DNA of 64,000 nucleotides from Streptomyces massasporeus (GTDB lineage Bacteria; Actinomycetota; Actinomycetes; Streptomycetales; Streptomycetaceae). The notes beneath the pieces were generated by a model, which worked only from the letters and a program-made list of their open reading frames with translations, searched no databases and was not told the DNA's origin. Of this stretch, positions 18,852 through 27,215 are shown one piece after another. The stretch is from positions 1 through 64,000 of the forward strand of contig NZ_BMSE01000006.1 in NCBI RefSeq assembly GCF_014648995.1, given 5' to 3'. How positions within the stretch are numbered: the stretch's first letter is position 1; every line of letters starts with the position of its first letter. The translations under genes and the position numbers were made by a program.

Positions 18852-19739
18852 GTGTCTGACTCCGCGAACACCCCCGAAGCCCCGAACCCGCACCCGGCTC
18901 CGAACCCGCACCCGGTCCCGGAGCCGCACCCGCACCCGCACCCGCACACCCCGGGTGTCTCCGTCCGGGGTACCCGGGCCAAGGGCGAGCCGCGTTTCCC
19001 CGACGGGCCTAAGGCCGACCCCGCCGGGTCGCACTTCGAGCGGCGCATCCGGAGTTTCCAGCCCCGCCGCAGCCGCGTCACCGCCGGCCAAGCGGACGCG
19101 CTACAGCGCCTGTGGCCCAAGTGGGGCCTCGACATCGACGGCAGCCGGACCCTCGACCTGCCCGAGCTGTTCGGCAACGACAACCCCGTCGTCCTGGAGA
19201 TCGGCTTCGGCATGGGCGAGGCCACCGCCCAGATGGCCGCCGCCGACCCGGCCACGAACATCCTGGCCGTCGACGTCCACACCCCCGGCCAGGGCAACCT
19301 GCTCAACCTCGCCGACCGCAACGGCCTGTCCAACATCCGCGTCGGCAACGGCGACGCGATCATCCTCCTGCGCGAGATGCTCGCCCCGGACTCCCTCGGC
19401 GGCCTCCGCGTCTACTTCCCGGACCCCTGGCCCAAGAAGCGGCACCACAAGCGCAGGATCATCCAGCCCGACTTCCTGACCCTGGCCGCCACCCGCATCA
19501 GACCCGGCGGGATCGTCCACTGCGCCACCGACTGGGAGCCGTACGCGGAGCAGATGCTCGAGGTCCTCACGGCACACCCAGACTTCGAGAACACGCAGGC
19601 GGACGGTGGTTTCGCGCCGCGCCCCGACTTCCGTCCGCTGACCCGTTTCGAGGGCCAGGGACTGGACAAGGGACATGTCGTGAACGACCTCCTCTTCCGC
19701 CGCGTACAGCACGTGGACCAGCCCCCCGCCGGCGCCTGA
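18852..19739 (+). CDS. trmB: tRNA (guanine-N7-)-methyltransferase TrmB
   Basis: 295 aa; the SAM-binding motif I is VLEIGFGMGEATAQMAAADP and the substrate signature is FPDPWPKKRHHKRR. The enzyme makes m7G46 in tRNA variable loops. About 50 N-terminal residues are Pro/His-rich and repetitive (NPHPAPNPHPVPEPHPHPHPH), absent from most TrmB proteins and probably disordered. A metal-binding role is possible but untested. GTG 18852 has an AGGGG a few bases upstream. The next gene (PrsW) starts about 60 bp after the stop and may be co-transcribed. Confidence 0.92.
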   Translation: MSDSANTPEAPNPHPAPNPHPVPEPHPHPHPHTPGVSVRGTRAKGEPRFPDGPKADPAGSHFERRIRSFQPRRSRVTAGQADALQRLWPKWGLDIDGSRTLDLPELFGNDNPVVLEIGFGMGEATAQMAAADPATNILAVDVHTPGQGNLLNLADRNGLSNIRVGNGDAIILLREMLAPDSLGGLRVYFPDPWPKKRHHKRRIIQPDFLTLAATRIRPGGIVHCATDWEPYAEQMLEVLTAHPDFENTQADGGFAPRPDFRPLTRFEGQGLDKGHVVNDLLFRRVQHVDQPPAGA

Positions 19740-19798
19740 CCACCCCTGGCACCTCTCCCGCCTGCGGACAGCGCCCATCCGTCGTTAGGGTCAATGCC

Positions 19799-21190
19799 GT
19801 GGCCACCAGCCCCCCTCATCCGTCGTACCCCGTCGGTCCCACCGACGGCGCACCCTTCGCCGACTCGGGCACAGCCGGCTCCTCGCGGCACGCCCACTGG
19901 TGGCACCGCGCCTGGGTGCGCTACGGCGCGCTGAGCACGCTCCTCGCGATATCCGGCCTGGTCATCCTCGCCCTGGTCCGCGAGGAGACCGGCACGGAAG
20001 GGTTCCTGGTCGGGCTGGGGCTGGCCGTCCTCCCGGTGCCCCTGCTGATAGCCGCGTTCCGCTGGCTGGACCGGGTGGAGCCCGGCCCCTGGCGGAACCT
20101 GATCTTCTGCTTCGCCTGGGGCGCCTGCGCGGCGGCGCTGATAGCGATCGTCGCCAACAGCTTCGCGACGAGATGGATAGCGACGGCGACGGCGGACCCG
20201 TCCAGCGCGGACACCCTCGGCGCGACGGTGATAGCGCCGGTGGTCGAGGAGTCGGCCAAGGCGGCGGCCGTCCTTCTGGTCTTCCTCTTCCGGCGCCGCG
20301 ACTTCACCGGCATCGTCGACGGGGTCGTCATAGCCGGCGTGACGGCCACCGGCTTCGCGTTCACCGAGAACATCCTCTACCTCGGCACGGCCTTCGGCAC
20401 CGACCAGCTCACGGGCGGCAGCGGCATCGCCTCGGTGACTGCGGCGACCTTCTTCGTGCGCATCATCATGTCGCCGTTCGCGCACCCGCTGTTCACGGTC
20501 CTCACCGGCATCGGCTTCGGCATCGCCGCGCTCTCGGTGGACCGCCGGCCGCTGCGCCGTGCCGCCTTCCCGCTCGGCGGGCTGCTGCTCGCGATGGGGA
20601 TGCACGCGATGTGGAACGGCTCGTCGGCCTTCGGCGAGTACGGGTTCTTCGCCGTGTACGCGGCGTTCATGGTGCCCATCTTCGGGCTGCTGACGTGGCT
20701 CGTGATCTGGACGCGGCAGCGGGAGCTGAAGACCGTACGGGCGGAGCTTCCGGCCTACGCCGTGGCCGGCTGGCTGACCCCGACCGAGCCGTACGCGCTC
20801 GGCTCGATGCGGGCCCGCCGGATCGCCCGGCAGTACGCCCGCCGGCACGCGGGCAGGGCGGCGGCCCGGGAGGTGGCCCGGTACGAGGCGTACGCGACGT
20901 CCCTGGCATTCCTGCGGCACCGGGCCCGGCGGGGCAGCCCCGGGGCGGACTTCGCCGTACGGGAGCGGGAACTGCTCGGCGAACTGTGGCGGCGCCGGGA
21001 GGTGGCCCGCCCCGCTCTGAACCACGCGGGCCGGATCACCGCCCCTCCGGTCCCGGTGACGGCCCCGCCCTGGCCGGTCTACGGGGTGTACGGGTACGGC
21101 CACCAGCCGGCGGGGTACGGCCACCAGCCGGCGCCGTACCCCGCGTACAACCCCTACCGCTCCGCCGCGTACAACCCCTACCGCTCCTAG
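19799..21190 (+). CDS. PrsW-family intramembrane metalloprotease
   Basis: 463 aa with about eight hydrophobic segments. The three PrsW/CPBP-like catalytic motifs are present: EESAK (about residue 152), FAFTEN (about 183) and a MHAMWNG histidine (about 267). PrsW enzymes cut membrane anti-sigma factors at site 1. The cytosolic C-terminal tail of about 150 residues is Arg-rich and ends in perfect short duplications, YGHQPAG/YGHQPAP and YNPYRSAA/YNPYRS. GTG 19799 has AGGG 9-10 nt upstream. A membrane-tethered sigma factor lies about 11 kb away (7007-9016); any link is only suggestive. Confidence 0.88.
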   Translation: MATSPPHPSYPVGPTDGAPFADSGTAGSSRHAHWWHRAWVRYGALSTLLAISGLVILALVREETGTEGFLVGLGLAVLPVPLLIAAFRWLDRVEPGPWRNLIFCFAWGACAAALIAIVANSFATRWIATATADPSSADTLGATVIAPVVEESAKAAAVLLVFLFRRRDFTGIVDGVVIAGVTATGFAFTENILYLGTAFGTDQLTGGSGIASVTAATFFVRIIMSPFAHPLFTVLTGIGFGIAALSVDRRPLRRAAFPLGGLLLAMGMHAMWNGSSAFGEYGFFAVYAAFMVPIFGLLTWLVIWTRQRELKTVRAELPAYAVAGWLTPTEPYALGSMRARRIARQYARRHAGRAAAREVARYEAYATSLAFLRHRARRGSPGADFAVRERELLGELWRRREVARPALNHAGRITAPPVPVTAPPWPVYGVYGYGHQPAGYGHQPAPYPAYNPYRSAAYNPYRS

Positions 21191-21206
21191 AGCTCCTGGG
21201 CGCCGC

Positions 21207-22151
21207 TCAGGCCGAGGCCTCCGTGAGCCGTTCCACCTCGGCCTCCGAGAGCGTCAGCTCCCCGACGCCGAGCAGCGCGGGCAGCTGCTCCACCGTCCGC
21301 GCGGAGGCGATCGGCGCCGCCACGGTCGGCCGGGCGGCGAGCCAGGCGAGGGCCACGGTGGCGACGGGAGCGTCGTGCGCTCCGGCGACCTCGTCGAGGG
21401 CGTCGAGAACCCGCCGCCCCCGCTCGGTCTCCAGATGCTTGGCGGCGCCACCCGCCCGCGCGCTCTCGACCTCCGTACCGGGCCGGTACTTGCCCGTGAG
21501 GAAGCCGGACGCGAGCGCGTAGTACGGAACGGCCGCGAGGCCGGCCCGCTCGGCGAGGTCCTGCAGCTCGCCCTCGTACGTGTCACGGGAGACCAGGTTG
21601 TAGTGCGGCTGGAGGGCGACGTACCGGGCGAGGCCCTCGCGGTCGGAGAACTCCAGGGACGCCCGGAGCCGCTCGGCGGAGATGTTGGAGGCGGCGATGT
21701 GCCGCACCTTGCCGGCCTTCACAAGTTCGTCGAGCGCGCCGATGATCTCCTCGACGGGCACGTCGGGCTGGTCGAAGTGCGTGTAGTACAGGTCGATGTA
21801 GTCGGTGCGCAGGCGCCGCAGGGAGGCGTCGGCGGCGGCCTTGATGTTGGCGGCGGACAGGCCCTGGAAGTCGGGGTGCTGGCTGACCTTCGTGGCGACG
21901 ACGACGTCGGAGCGGTTGCCGCGTGCCTCGAGCCACGTGCCGAGGATGGTCTCGGACTCACCGCCCTGGTTGCCGTCGACCCACGCCGAGTAGACGTCGG
22001 CCGTGTCGACGAAGTTGCCGCCGGCGGCGGTGTAGGCGTCGAGGACGGCGAACGAACGGTCCTGATCGGCGGTCCAGCCGAACACGTTGCCGCCGAGGGC
22101 GAGCGGGAAGACCTCGAGGTCGGAAGTGCCGAGCTTACGAAGAGACGTCAT
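21207..22151 (-). CDS. Aldo/keto reductase
   Basis: 314 aa, a TIM-barrel NADPH-dependent oxidoreductase of the YajO/potassium-channel-beta-like group. Seen: LGTSDLEVFPLALGGNVFGW at the start, the catalytic D-Y-K-H region (FVDTADVYSAW, VVVATKV), DYIDLYYTHFDQPDVPVEE, and cofactor loop AWLAARPTVAAPIASARTVEQL. It reduces aldehydes or ketones; the physiological substrate is unknown. ATG 22151 is chosen because MTSLRKLGTSDL matches family starts. The upstream TTG at 22163 would add four residues. It is convergent with prsW, with 16 bp between them. Confidence 0.9.
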   Translation of the reverse strand: MTSLRKLGTSDLEVFPLALGGNVFGWTADQDRSFAVLDAYTAAGGNFVDTADVYSAWVDGNQGGESETILGTWLEARGNRSDVVVATKVSQHPDFQGLSAANIKAAADASLRRLRTDYIDLYYTHFDQPDVPVEEIIGALDELVKAGKVRHIAASNISAERLRASLEFSDREGLARYVALQPHYNLVSRDTYEGELQDLAERAGLAAVPYYALASGFLTGKYRPGTEVESARAGGAAKHLETERGRRVLDALDEVAGAHDAPVATVALAWLAARPTVAAPIASARTVEQLPALLGVGELTLSEAEVERLTEASA

Positions 22152-22255
22152 GCTCGGTGTCAACGACCGCGCAGGAACGCCTCATTCCGCAACGGACGCA
22201 AAACTCCCGTAAACACCACGCCACGCCACACGACGCCATGCCACACCACACAGCC

Positions 22256-22293
22256 GGCGGCCCTGACGTCGGGGGGTCGTCGTCAGGGCCGCC
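22256..22293 (-). terminator. Hairpin terminator after the M23 gene
   Basis: A perfect 13-bp stem (22256-22268 with 22281-22293) and a 12-nt loop lie 25 bp beyond the stop of the minus-strand peptidase. There is no long T run, as is common in high-GC genomes. Confidence 0.7.
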
Positions 22294-22317
22294 GATGCTT
22301 CAACGAACGTGCACTGT

Positions 22318-23358
22318 CTACGGAGTCAGTCCCTTGCCCCGCAGCCAGGCCATCGGGTCGATGCCACTGGCGGAGCCACCGGAGTGGACCTCGAGGTGCA
22401 GGTGCGCCCCGGTCACGTTGCCGGTGGCGCCCACGCGGCCGATGACGTCGCCGGTGCTGACCTTCTGCCCGACGCTGACGCCGATGGAGGACTGGTGCGC
22501 GTACCAGATCTCGGTGCCGTCATCGAGGGTGAGGACGGTCTTGTAGCCGTAGGAGCCGTTCCAGCCCGCCTCGGTGATGGTGCCGCTGTGCACGGCCTTG
22601 ATCGGCGTGCCCGTGGGGGCGGCGAAGTCCAGGCCGGTGTGGTAGCCGGAGGACCAGTAGGCGCCGGCCTGGCCGAACGTCGAGGTGAGGGTGTACGAGG
22701 AGGTCGGCAGCGTGAACTGCTTGGCGAGGGCGGCGAGCCGCTCGGCCTCGGCCTTCTTCTTCGCCTCTTCCTCGGCCTTCCGCTTGGCTTCGGCGGCCTT
22801 GGCCTTGGCTTCCTTCTCCGCCTTGGCGACCGCGTCCTTGGCCGCCTTCTCTGCGGCGGCCGCGGCGTCCTCGGCGGCCTTGGTCTCGATCTGTTCCTGC
22901 TGGTGCTCGACCTGCGCCATGATCCGGGCACGCAGCGCGTCACCGGCGCCGGCGCGGGCGCCGGAGGTGCCCTTCGCGGTGTCCGCGGTGGCGGTGCCGA
23001 GGCTGCTGAGCGGGGTGGCGGAACCTTCGGGGGTGTCGTCGTCCGAGATGAGGGAACCCACCGAGGGCAGGTCCGGCACGGAGATGGACACCGGGGGCTT
23101 GCCGGTCTGGGCACTGGCCATGCCGCCGGCGCCCACGGCGGCTATGACGCCGACGCCCAGGACGGTGGAGCTGCGGGCGAGACCTCCGCCGCGCTGCTTG
23201 GTGACGCGATGCCGGCCACGGACGGGACGGATGGACTCCTCGGTGGGGTTCCACTCCTGGAACGGGCCCTCGTCGGTGCGCTGACCGCCGAAGCCGAAGG
23301 TGTCGTTCTCGCGCTTCGGCGCGTACGGGGCCGCGGGGGCAGGCCGGTTGGACGCCAC
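22318..23358 (-). CDS. M23 peptidase (LytM), c-di-AMP riboswitch controlled
   Basis: 346 aa. A cytoplasmic head of about 60 residues, one hydrophobic segment (STVLGVGVIAAVGAGGMASA), then a long Ala/Glu/Lys coiled coil (about 140-210). A C-terminal LytM domain (about 225-346) follows. The zinc ligands are visible: H in YHTGLDFAAP with its D, and HLHLEVH near the end. It should cleave peptidoglycan cross-links outside the membrane, with the coiled coil acting as spacer or regulator as in EnvC/NlpD-like proteins. GTG 23358 has AAAGGAG 8 nt upstream. A ydaO-type leader precedes it, tying expression to c-di-AMP as for other Streptomyces wall hydrolases. Confidence 0.92.
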   Translation of the reverse strand: MASNRPAPAAPYAPKRENDTFGFGGQRTDEGPFQEWNPTEESIRPVRGRHRVTKQRGGGLARSSTVLGVGVIAAVGAGGMASAQTGKPPVSISVPDLPSVGSLISDDDTPEGSATPLSSLGTATADTAKGTSGARAGAGDALRARIMAQVEHQQEQIETKAAEDAAAAAEKAAKDAVAKAEKEAKAKAAEAKRKAEEEAKKKAEAERLAALAKQFTLPTSSYTLTSTFGQAGAYWSSGYHTGLDFAAPTGTPIKAVHSGTITEAGWNGSYGYKTVLTLDDGTEIWYAHQSSIGVSVGQKVSTGDVIGRVGATGNVTGAHLHLEVHSGGSASGIDPMAWLRGKGLTP

Positions 23359-23384
23359 GTGGGCGTACTCCTTTCCTTCCTTCT

Positions 23385-23545
23385 CGCCTACCGGGTTAGC
23401 TGACGGGTTCGGAGCAGGAAGGTCTCCTACGCGCGTATACCTGCCGTGCTTCCACGGTGGTATTCGCCCGATTCACCCCAAGTGGTGGTTCCCCGGTTCC
23501 CTTTCGGGATTCGGCGCGTGCGCACGGAGCCGCCTTCTGTGACGG
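23385..23545 (-). promoter_or_regulatory. ydaO/c-di-AMP riboswitch
   Basis: Read on the minus strand, the leader contains CGCCGAATCC, GGGAACCGGGGAACCA, TGGGGTGAATC, GGAGACCTTCCTGCTCC, GAACCCGTCAGCTAACC and CGGTAGGCG in the order expected for the ydaO aptamer. The last motif ends about 26 nt before the peptidase GTG. This class senses c-di-AMP and in Streptomyces controls cell-wall hydrolases. The 5' limit is approximate. The stretch 23546-23770 is AT-richer and should carry the promoter. Confidence 0.9.
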
Positions 23546-23772
23546 CTGGGACGACCGCGCTGCGTTATCGAACGTTAATGGAGGCGCGAGGGGTATTCCA
23601 GCGATTCCACTTGATCATTAACCTTTTTCGCGCGGACTTACCTGCCATGACCGGCTTAAATCGGGCGAGTTGGCCGCGGCGCAAGTGACTGACGGGTTTT
23701 GACGGTGTGTCAGTTGTTATGCGGAACGGGGTGGTTCGCTCACCGAACGTGATCAGGTGCCGGGGAACGCAC

Positions 23773-23806
23773 CGAGGGCCGGAACCCTTTCGGATTCCGG
23801 CCCTCG
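23773..23806 (-). terminator. Terminator of the initiator tRNA gene
   Basis: A perfect 12-bp stem (23773-23784 with 23795-23806) and a 10-nt loop lie 9 nt past the tRNA 3' end on the minus strand. Confidence 0.8.
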
Positions 23807-23814
23807 GCCTTCAG

Positions 23815-23888
23815 TAGCGGGGACAGGATTTGAACCTGCGACCTCTGGGTTATGAGCCCAGCGAGCTACCGAGCTGCTCCACCCCGCG
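23815..23888 (-). tRNA. Initiator tRNA-fMet(CAU)
   Basis: 74 nt without encoded CCA. The anticodon loop is CTCATAA. Initiator hallmarks are visible: a C1 x U72 mismatch at the acceptor end, and three consecutive G-C pairs at the bottom of the anticodon stem (CTGGG/CCCAG). The T arm is canonical (GGTTCAAATCC). Confidence 0.95.
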
Positions 23889-23953
23889 TCGTTGTGTCAC
23901 CAGTGTACGCCATCCGCGGGACCACTCGCGCACACCCACCGACCGGGCCGCGC

Positions 23954-25117
23954 TCAGCCCGGCAGAGGCCGGTTCGGGGCCTTGGCCCGCTCCTCCAGAT
24001 GACGGTTCGGGGCCTTGGCCCGCTCCTCGTGTTCCGGGAGGACGACGACCTCCACCCCCTCGGCCGCGAGGAGGCCGCTGCCGTCGGCGTCGGCCACGAA
24101 GGTGTCCGGCTCGCGCCAGGCCGTGACGACCCGCCGTACGCCCGCGTCGAGGATCAGCCGGGCGCAGGGAGCGGGGCGTGAGGCGCGGCGGGCGCACGGC
24201 TCCAGGCTGCTGTACACCGTCGCGCCGGGCAGGCGCGGGTCGGCCGGGTCGAGCTTGGCGAGGGCCGCCTCCTCGGCGTGCACGACCGGGTCGCCGGCCT
24301 CGCGGGAGTGGCCGCGGGCCAGTTCCGTGCCGTCGGCGGCGACCACGAGCGCGCCCACACTGAACGCCGTGTCCGACGGCGGGCAGCACTGGGCCAGTTC
24401 GCAGGCGAGGGCCAGCCAGTGGTGGTCGGCGGCGGTGGGGAGCCGGCCGGTGCCCGGGGCGGTCGGCTCGTAGCGCATCAGGACGACGTCCTCGATCTGC
24501 CGCGACTCCAGCAGCCGGAGCCGGCCACCCTGGTAGCCGCCGGGGCCGAAGAGACGGGGGGCCCGGGGGTCGCCCACGAAGAGCGGGGCGAGGACCAGCT
24601 GGAGTTCGTCGGCGAGGCCCTGGGTGAGGAGCTGGGTGTGGATCAGGCCGCCGCCCTCGACCATGAGCCGCCCTACACCCCGGACGTCGTGCAGGTGCGT
24701 GAGCAGCCGCCGCCAGTCGAGGTCGGCGCCGAGCGGGACGACGTCCGTGGCCAGGCCCAGGGCGCGGGCGCGTTCTGCGCCCTGGTCGGTGGTGTAGAGG
24801 ACCTTCTCCCCGCCGGCGTGCCAGAAGCGGGCGTCCGGGTCGAGGTCGCCGGAGCCGCTGACCGTGACCTTGAGGGGGTACTCGGGCTTGCCCGCGGCCG
24901 TGCGGGCGGCCCGGCGCTTCTCCGAGTTCACCAGCAGCCGCGGGTTGTCGGCGCGGATGGTGCCGGCGCCGATCAGAATCGCGTCGACGGAGGCCCGGAC
25001 CTCGTCGACCCGGTCGAAGTCGGCCGGGCTGGACAGGAGCAACCGGTCGGGTCCGGTGTCGTCCAGGTAGCCGTCGAGGGAGACGGCGGCGGACAGCAGG
25101 ACGTACGGGTGAGGCAT
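23954..25117 (-). CDS. RibD-like bifunctional protein, reductase domain first
   Basis: 387 aa. The N-terminal half is a RibD_C/dihydrofolate-reductase-like domain (MPHPYVLLSAAVSLDGYL, VDAILIGAGTIRADNPRL, LMVEGGGLIHTQLL). The C-terminal half is a CMP/dCMP-type deaminase with zinc motif HAEEAAL and PCARRASRPAPC. In classical RibD the deaminase is N-terminal, so the order is inverted. Both riboflavin-pathway steps (deamination and reduction of the GTP-derived pyrimidine) could be catalysed. The C terminus duplicates EERAKAPNR, encoded by a 26-bp repeat with 33-bp period (23970-23995, 24003-24028). ATG 25117 has GGAG 5 nt upstream. It is divergent from a MarR gene. Confidence 0.85.
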   Translation of the reverse strand: MPHPYVLLSAAVSLDGYLDDTGPDRLLLSSPADFDRVDEVRASVDAILIGAGTIRADNPRLLVNSEKRRAARTAAGKPEYPLKVTVSGSGDLDPDARFWHAGGEKVLYTTDQGAERARALGLATDVVPLGADLDWRRLLTHLHDVRGVGRLMVEGGGLIHTQLLTQGLADELQLVLAPLFVGDPRAPRLFGPGGYQGGRLRLLESRQIEDVVLMRYEPTAPGTGRLPTAADHHWLALACELAQCCPPSDTAFSVGALVVAADGTELARGHSREAGDPVVHAEEAALAKLDPADPRLPGATVYSSLEPCARRASRPAPCARLILDAGVRRVVTAWREPDTFVADADGSGLLAAEGVEVVVLPEHEERAKAPNRHLEERAKAPNRPLPG

Positions 25118-25163
25118 CGGTGCTCCGCGGCTGGTCGGGACGGGGGGACGGGACAGGCCTTGG

Positions 25164-25175
25164 TTCAAGTTTGAA
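25164..25175. promoter_or_regulatory. MarR-type operator TTCAAG-TTTGAA
   Basis: A near-perfect 12-bp palindrome between the divergent ribD-like (start 25117) and MarR (start 25195) genes. Its half-site TTCAA recurs in the two palindromes before the ribA gene. Confidence 0.6.
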
Positions 25176-25194
25176 ACAAAACTACACTGGCGGC

Positions 25195-25710
25195 ATGACG
25201 ACTCGCTGGCTCAGCCCCGATGAGCAGCGCGCCTGGCGCGCCTACATCGCCGCCTCGCTGCTCCTGGAGGACGCGATCGACCGGCAGCTCCAGCAGGACG
25301 CCGGCATGCCGCACCTGTACTACTCCATCCTGTCGGTCCTGTCGGAGTCCCCGGAACGGCGGCTGCGCATGACCGATCTCGCCGAGCGGCTGAAGATCAC
25401 GCGCAGCCGGCTGACGTACGCGGTCACGCGGCTGGAGAAGGACGGGATGCTGCGGCGCGAGGCCTGCCGCTACGACAAGCGCGGCAGCATCGCGGCGCTG
25501 ACGGACGAGGGGTTCGCCGTGCTGGAGCGGGCGGCGCCCGGGCATGTCGAGACCGTGCGGGGCTTCCTGTTCGACCGGCTCAGCGAGGAGCAGGTGGGGC
25601 AGCTGGAGGAGATCTCCGCGGCGATCGCACAGGGGCTCCAGGAGGACGGGACCCGGCCGGCGGCGGACGACGTGCCGTGGCGGCGGAGGTCGTCGTCGTC
25701 CTGTTCGTGA
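25195..25710 (+). CDS. MarR-family regulator of the flavin-like cluster
   Basis: 171 aa. The winged helix spans about 40-110 (PERRLRMTDLAERLKITRSRLTYAVTRLEKDGMLRR, then wing CRYDKRGSIAALTDEG). Dimerisation helices lie at both ends, and the C terminus is basic and serine-rich. It sits between a divergent RibD-like gene and a downstream GTP cyclohydrolase II, and the same TTCAA-type half-sites appear before both. I infer it controls the pair and itself. The ATG at 25195 leaves a short leader, with the operator 19 bp before the start codon. Confidence 0.88.
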   Translation: MTTRWLSPDEQRAWRAYIAASLLLEDAIDRQLQQDAGMPHLYYSILSVLSESPERRLRMTDLAERLKITRSRLTYAVTRLEKDGMLRREACRYDKRGSIAALTDEGFAVLERAAPGHVETVRGFLFDRLSEEQVGQLEEISAAIAQGLQEDGTRPAADDVPWRRRSSSSCS

Positions 25711-25739
25711 CGCGCATCACGCAGAGTCGGATTCTCATT

Positions 25740-25797
25740 GCTTCAAATTTAAAGCACGAGTAGGGTTCCGATCGTGGATCTGCTTCAAATCTGAAGC
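25740..25797. promoter_or_regulatory. Two MarR-type palindromes before ribA
   Basis: GCTTCAAATTTAAAGC (25740-25755, one mismatch) and GCTTCAAATCTGAAGC (25782-25797, perfect 6-bp arms) are 42 bp apart, about four helical turns. Both share the TTCAA half-site with 25164-25175. They sit just before the GTP cyclohydrolase gene and probably overlap its promoter. Confidence 0.65.
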
Positions 25798-25842
25798 ACT
25801 ACGGCTGTGCAGCCGAACAGGAACGGAACCCGGAGGCCCCGC

Positions 25843-26484
25843 ATGCCCGACACCCCCGCCGTCATCGCCACCCCGCGCTCCCGCGTCCGGGTCCCGCTGC
25901 GCTTCCACGACGGCTACGAGGCCGACGCCGAGCTCGTCACCTTCCACGGGCTGGCCGACGGCCGGGAGCACGTCGCCGTGGTCCTCGGCGAACCCGGCCC
26001 GGTCCCGCTGGTGCGACTGCACTCCGAGTGCCTGACCGGGGACGTGTTCGGCTCGGCCCGCTGTGACTGCGGCCCGCAGCTGCGCGAGGCGGTCGAGAGC
26101 ATCGCCGAGCGCGGCGGCGTGCTCCTCTACCTCCGCCAGGAGGGCCGGGGCATCGGCCTCTACAACAAGCTCGACGCGTACGCCCTCCAGGACGAGGGGC
26201 TCGACACATACGAGGCGAACGCGGCACTCGGGCTGCCCGAGGACGCCCGCGACTACACGGCCGCGGCCCAGATGCTCAGGGCCCTGGGCATCGGCGAACT
26301 GGACCTGCTCTCCAACAACCCTGACAAGGCCGACCAGTTGCGGACCCTGGGCGTCGACGTCCGCGACCGGATCCCCACGGGTGTCTTCACCACCGCCCAC
26401 AACGTCCGCTACCTGCGCGCGAAGGTCCTCCAGACGCAGCACACGCTGCCGCTCGCCGCACTGACGGAGCTCAGCGCCGGCTGA
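25843..26484 (+). CDS. ribA: Stand-alone GTP cyclohydrolase II
   Basis: 213 aa. The zinc site is HSECLTGDVFGSARCDCG (three Cys) and the GTP-binding segment is RQEGRGIGLYNKLDAYALQDEG. It converts GTP to the first pyrimidine intermediate of riboflavin. The Tyr aligned with E. coli RibA Tyr105 (AYALQD) is retained; from memory, the S. coelicolor paralogue that stops at the formamidopyrimidine has Met there, so this copy should do the full reaction. It lacks the RibB domain of the usual actinobacterial RibAB. ATG 25843 has CGGAGG 6 nt upstream. Placement with MarR and RibD-like genes suggests a separately regulated or specialised flavin or deazapurine branch. Confidence 0.92.
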   Translation: MPDTPAVIATPRSRVRVPLRFHDGYEADAELVTFHGLADGREHVAVVLGEPGPVPLVRLHSECLTGDVFGSARCDCGPQLREAVESIAERGGVLLYLRQEGRGIGLYNKLDAYALQDEGLDTYEANAALGLPEDARDYTAAAQMLRALGIGELDLLSNNPDKADQLRTLGVDVRDRIPTGVFTTAHNVRYLRAKVLQTQHTLPLAALTELSAG

Positions 26485-26602
26485 GCCGCCCCCGGTCCGG
26501 CCGGGCTCCGAACCGGGTTGCTTGCCCCTCGGTTCATCGGGTACAGCCTTTGAAAGAGGGCGACCTCATCAGTACCCGGAGCTTTATGGAAGTGACCGTT
26601 TC

Positions 26603-27106
26603 GTGACCGATCTCGGCGGCCCCGGCAACCACCGGGCGAGGGGCCCGGGCGACGGCCCGGAGGCCGTCGCATCGCAGATCGCCGATGCCGTGGAGAGCCT
26701 GACGGCGCTGTGGTCGATCGCCGCGCAGGAGGCGTCCCTGCGCCTGTCCCTGCACCAGTTGCGGGCGTTGCGCACCGTGCAGGCGGCGCCCGGCCTGAAC
26801 CTGACGGGCCTTGCGGACGGTCTGGACATCGGCCTCCCCACGGCCAGCCGCCTCTGCGACCGCCTGGCCGCGGCCGGCCTGCTGGAACGGGCCCCGCACC
26901 CGGACACCCGCCGGGAGGTCCAACTATGGCTCACGACACACGGACAGCACGTCCTGAGCGACGTCGCCGGCCGCCGTGCCCAGGCCCTGGCCGCGGCACT
27001 GACCGCGATGGAACCGGCCGAACGGGAGGCGCTGAGCAGGGGGTTGCGGGGTTTCCTGGCGGCCCGGAACACGGCGTCCGACACCGGCGGGGCGAAGGGG
27101 CGGTGA
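26603..27106 (+). CDS. MarR-like winged-helix regulator
   Basis: 167 aa. The central wHTH is LRALRTVQAAPGLNLTGLADGLDIGLPTASRLCDRLAAAGLLERAP, with wing DTRREVQLWL. It closely resembles the second MarR protein at 31511 (TPPSTSRLCDRLQAAGF), so the two may be paralogues flanking the stressosome block. The GTG at 26603 (VTDLGG) has GGAAG about 10 nt upstream; a longer frame from 26522 is less likely. It is convergent with the ATPase-phosphatase gene. A role in controlling the sigma/stressosome locus is inference from position. Confidence 0.78.
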   Translation: MTDLGGPGNHRARGPGDGPEAVASQIADAVESLTALWSIAAQEASLRLSLHQLRALRTVQAAPGLNLTGLADGLDIGLPTASRLCDRLAAAGLLERAPHPDTRREVQLWLTTHGQHVLSDVAGRRAQALAAALTAMEPAEREALSRGLRGFLAARNTASDTGGAKGR

Positions 27107-27215
27107 CATAAGGCGACGGGGTGCCGCGCGCCCGGACCCTCTCGGCCCGGACCCTCTCTGCCCGGACCTCCTCTGCCCGGCCCCTCTCCGCCCGCCCCTT
27201 CTTCCCCCCGGCCCC

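Noticed and set aside
19112..19798. N-terminal extension of PrsW overlapping trmB
   Set aside because: The frame shadows trmB; the PrsW protein starts naturally at GTG 19799.
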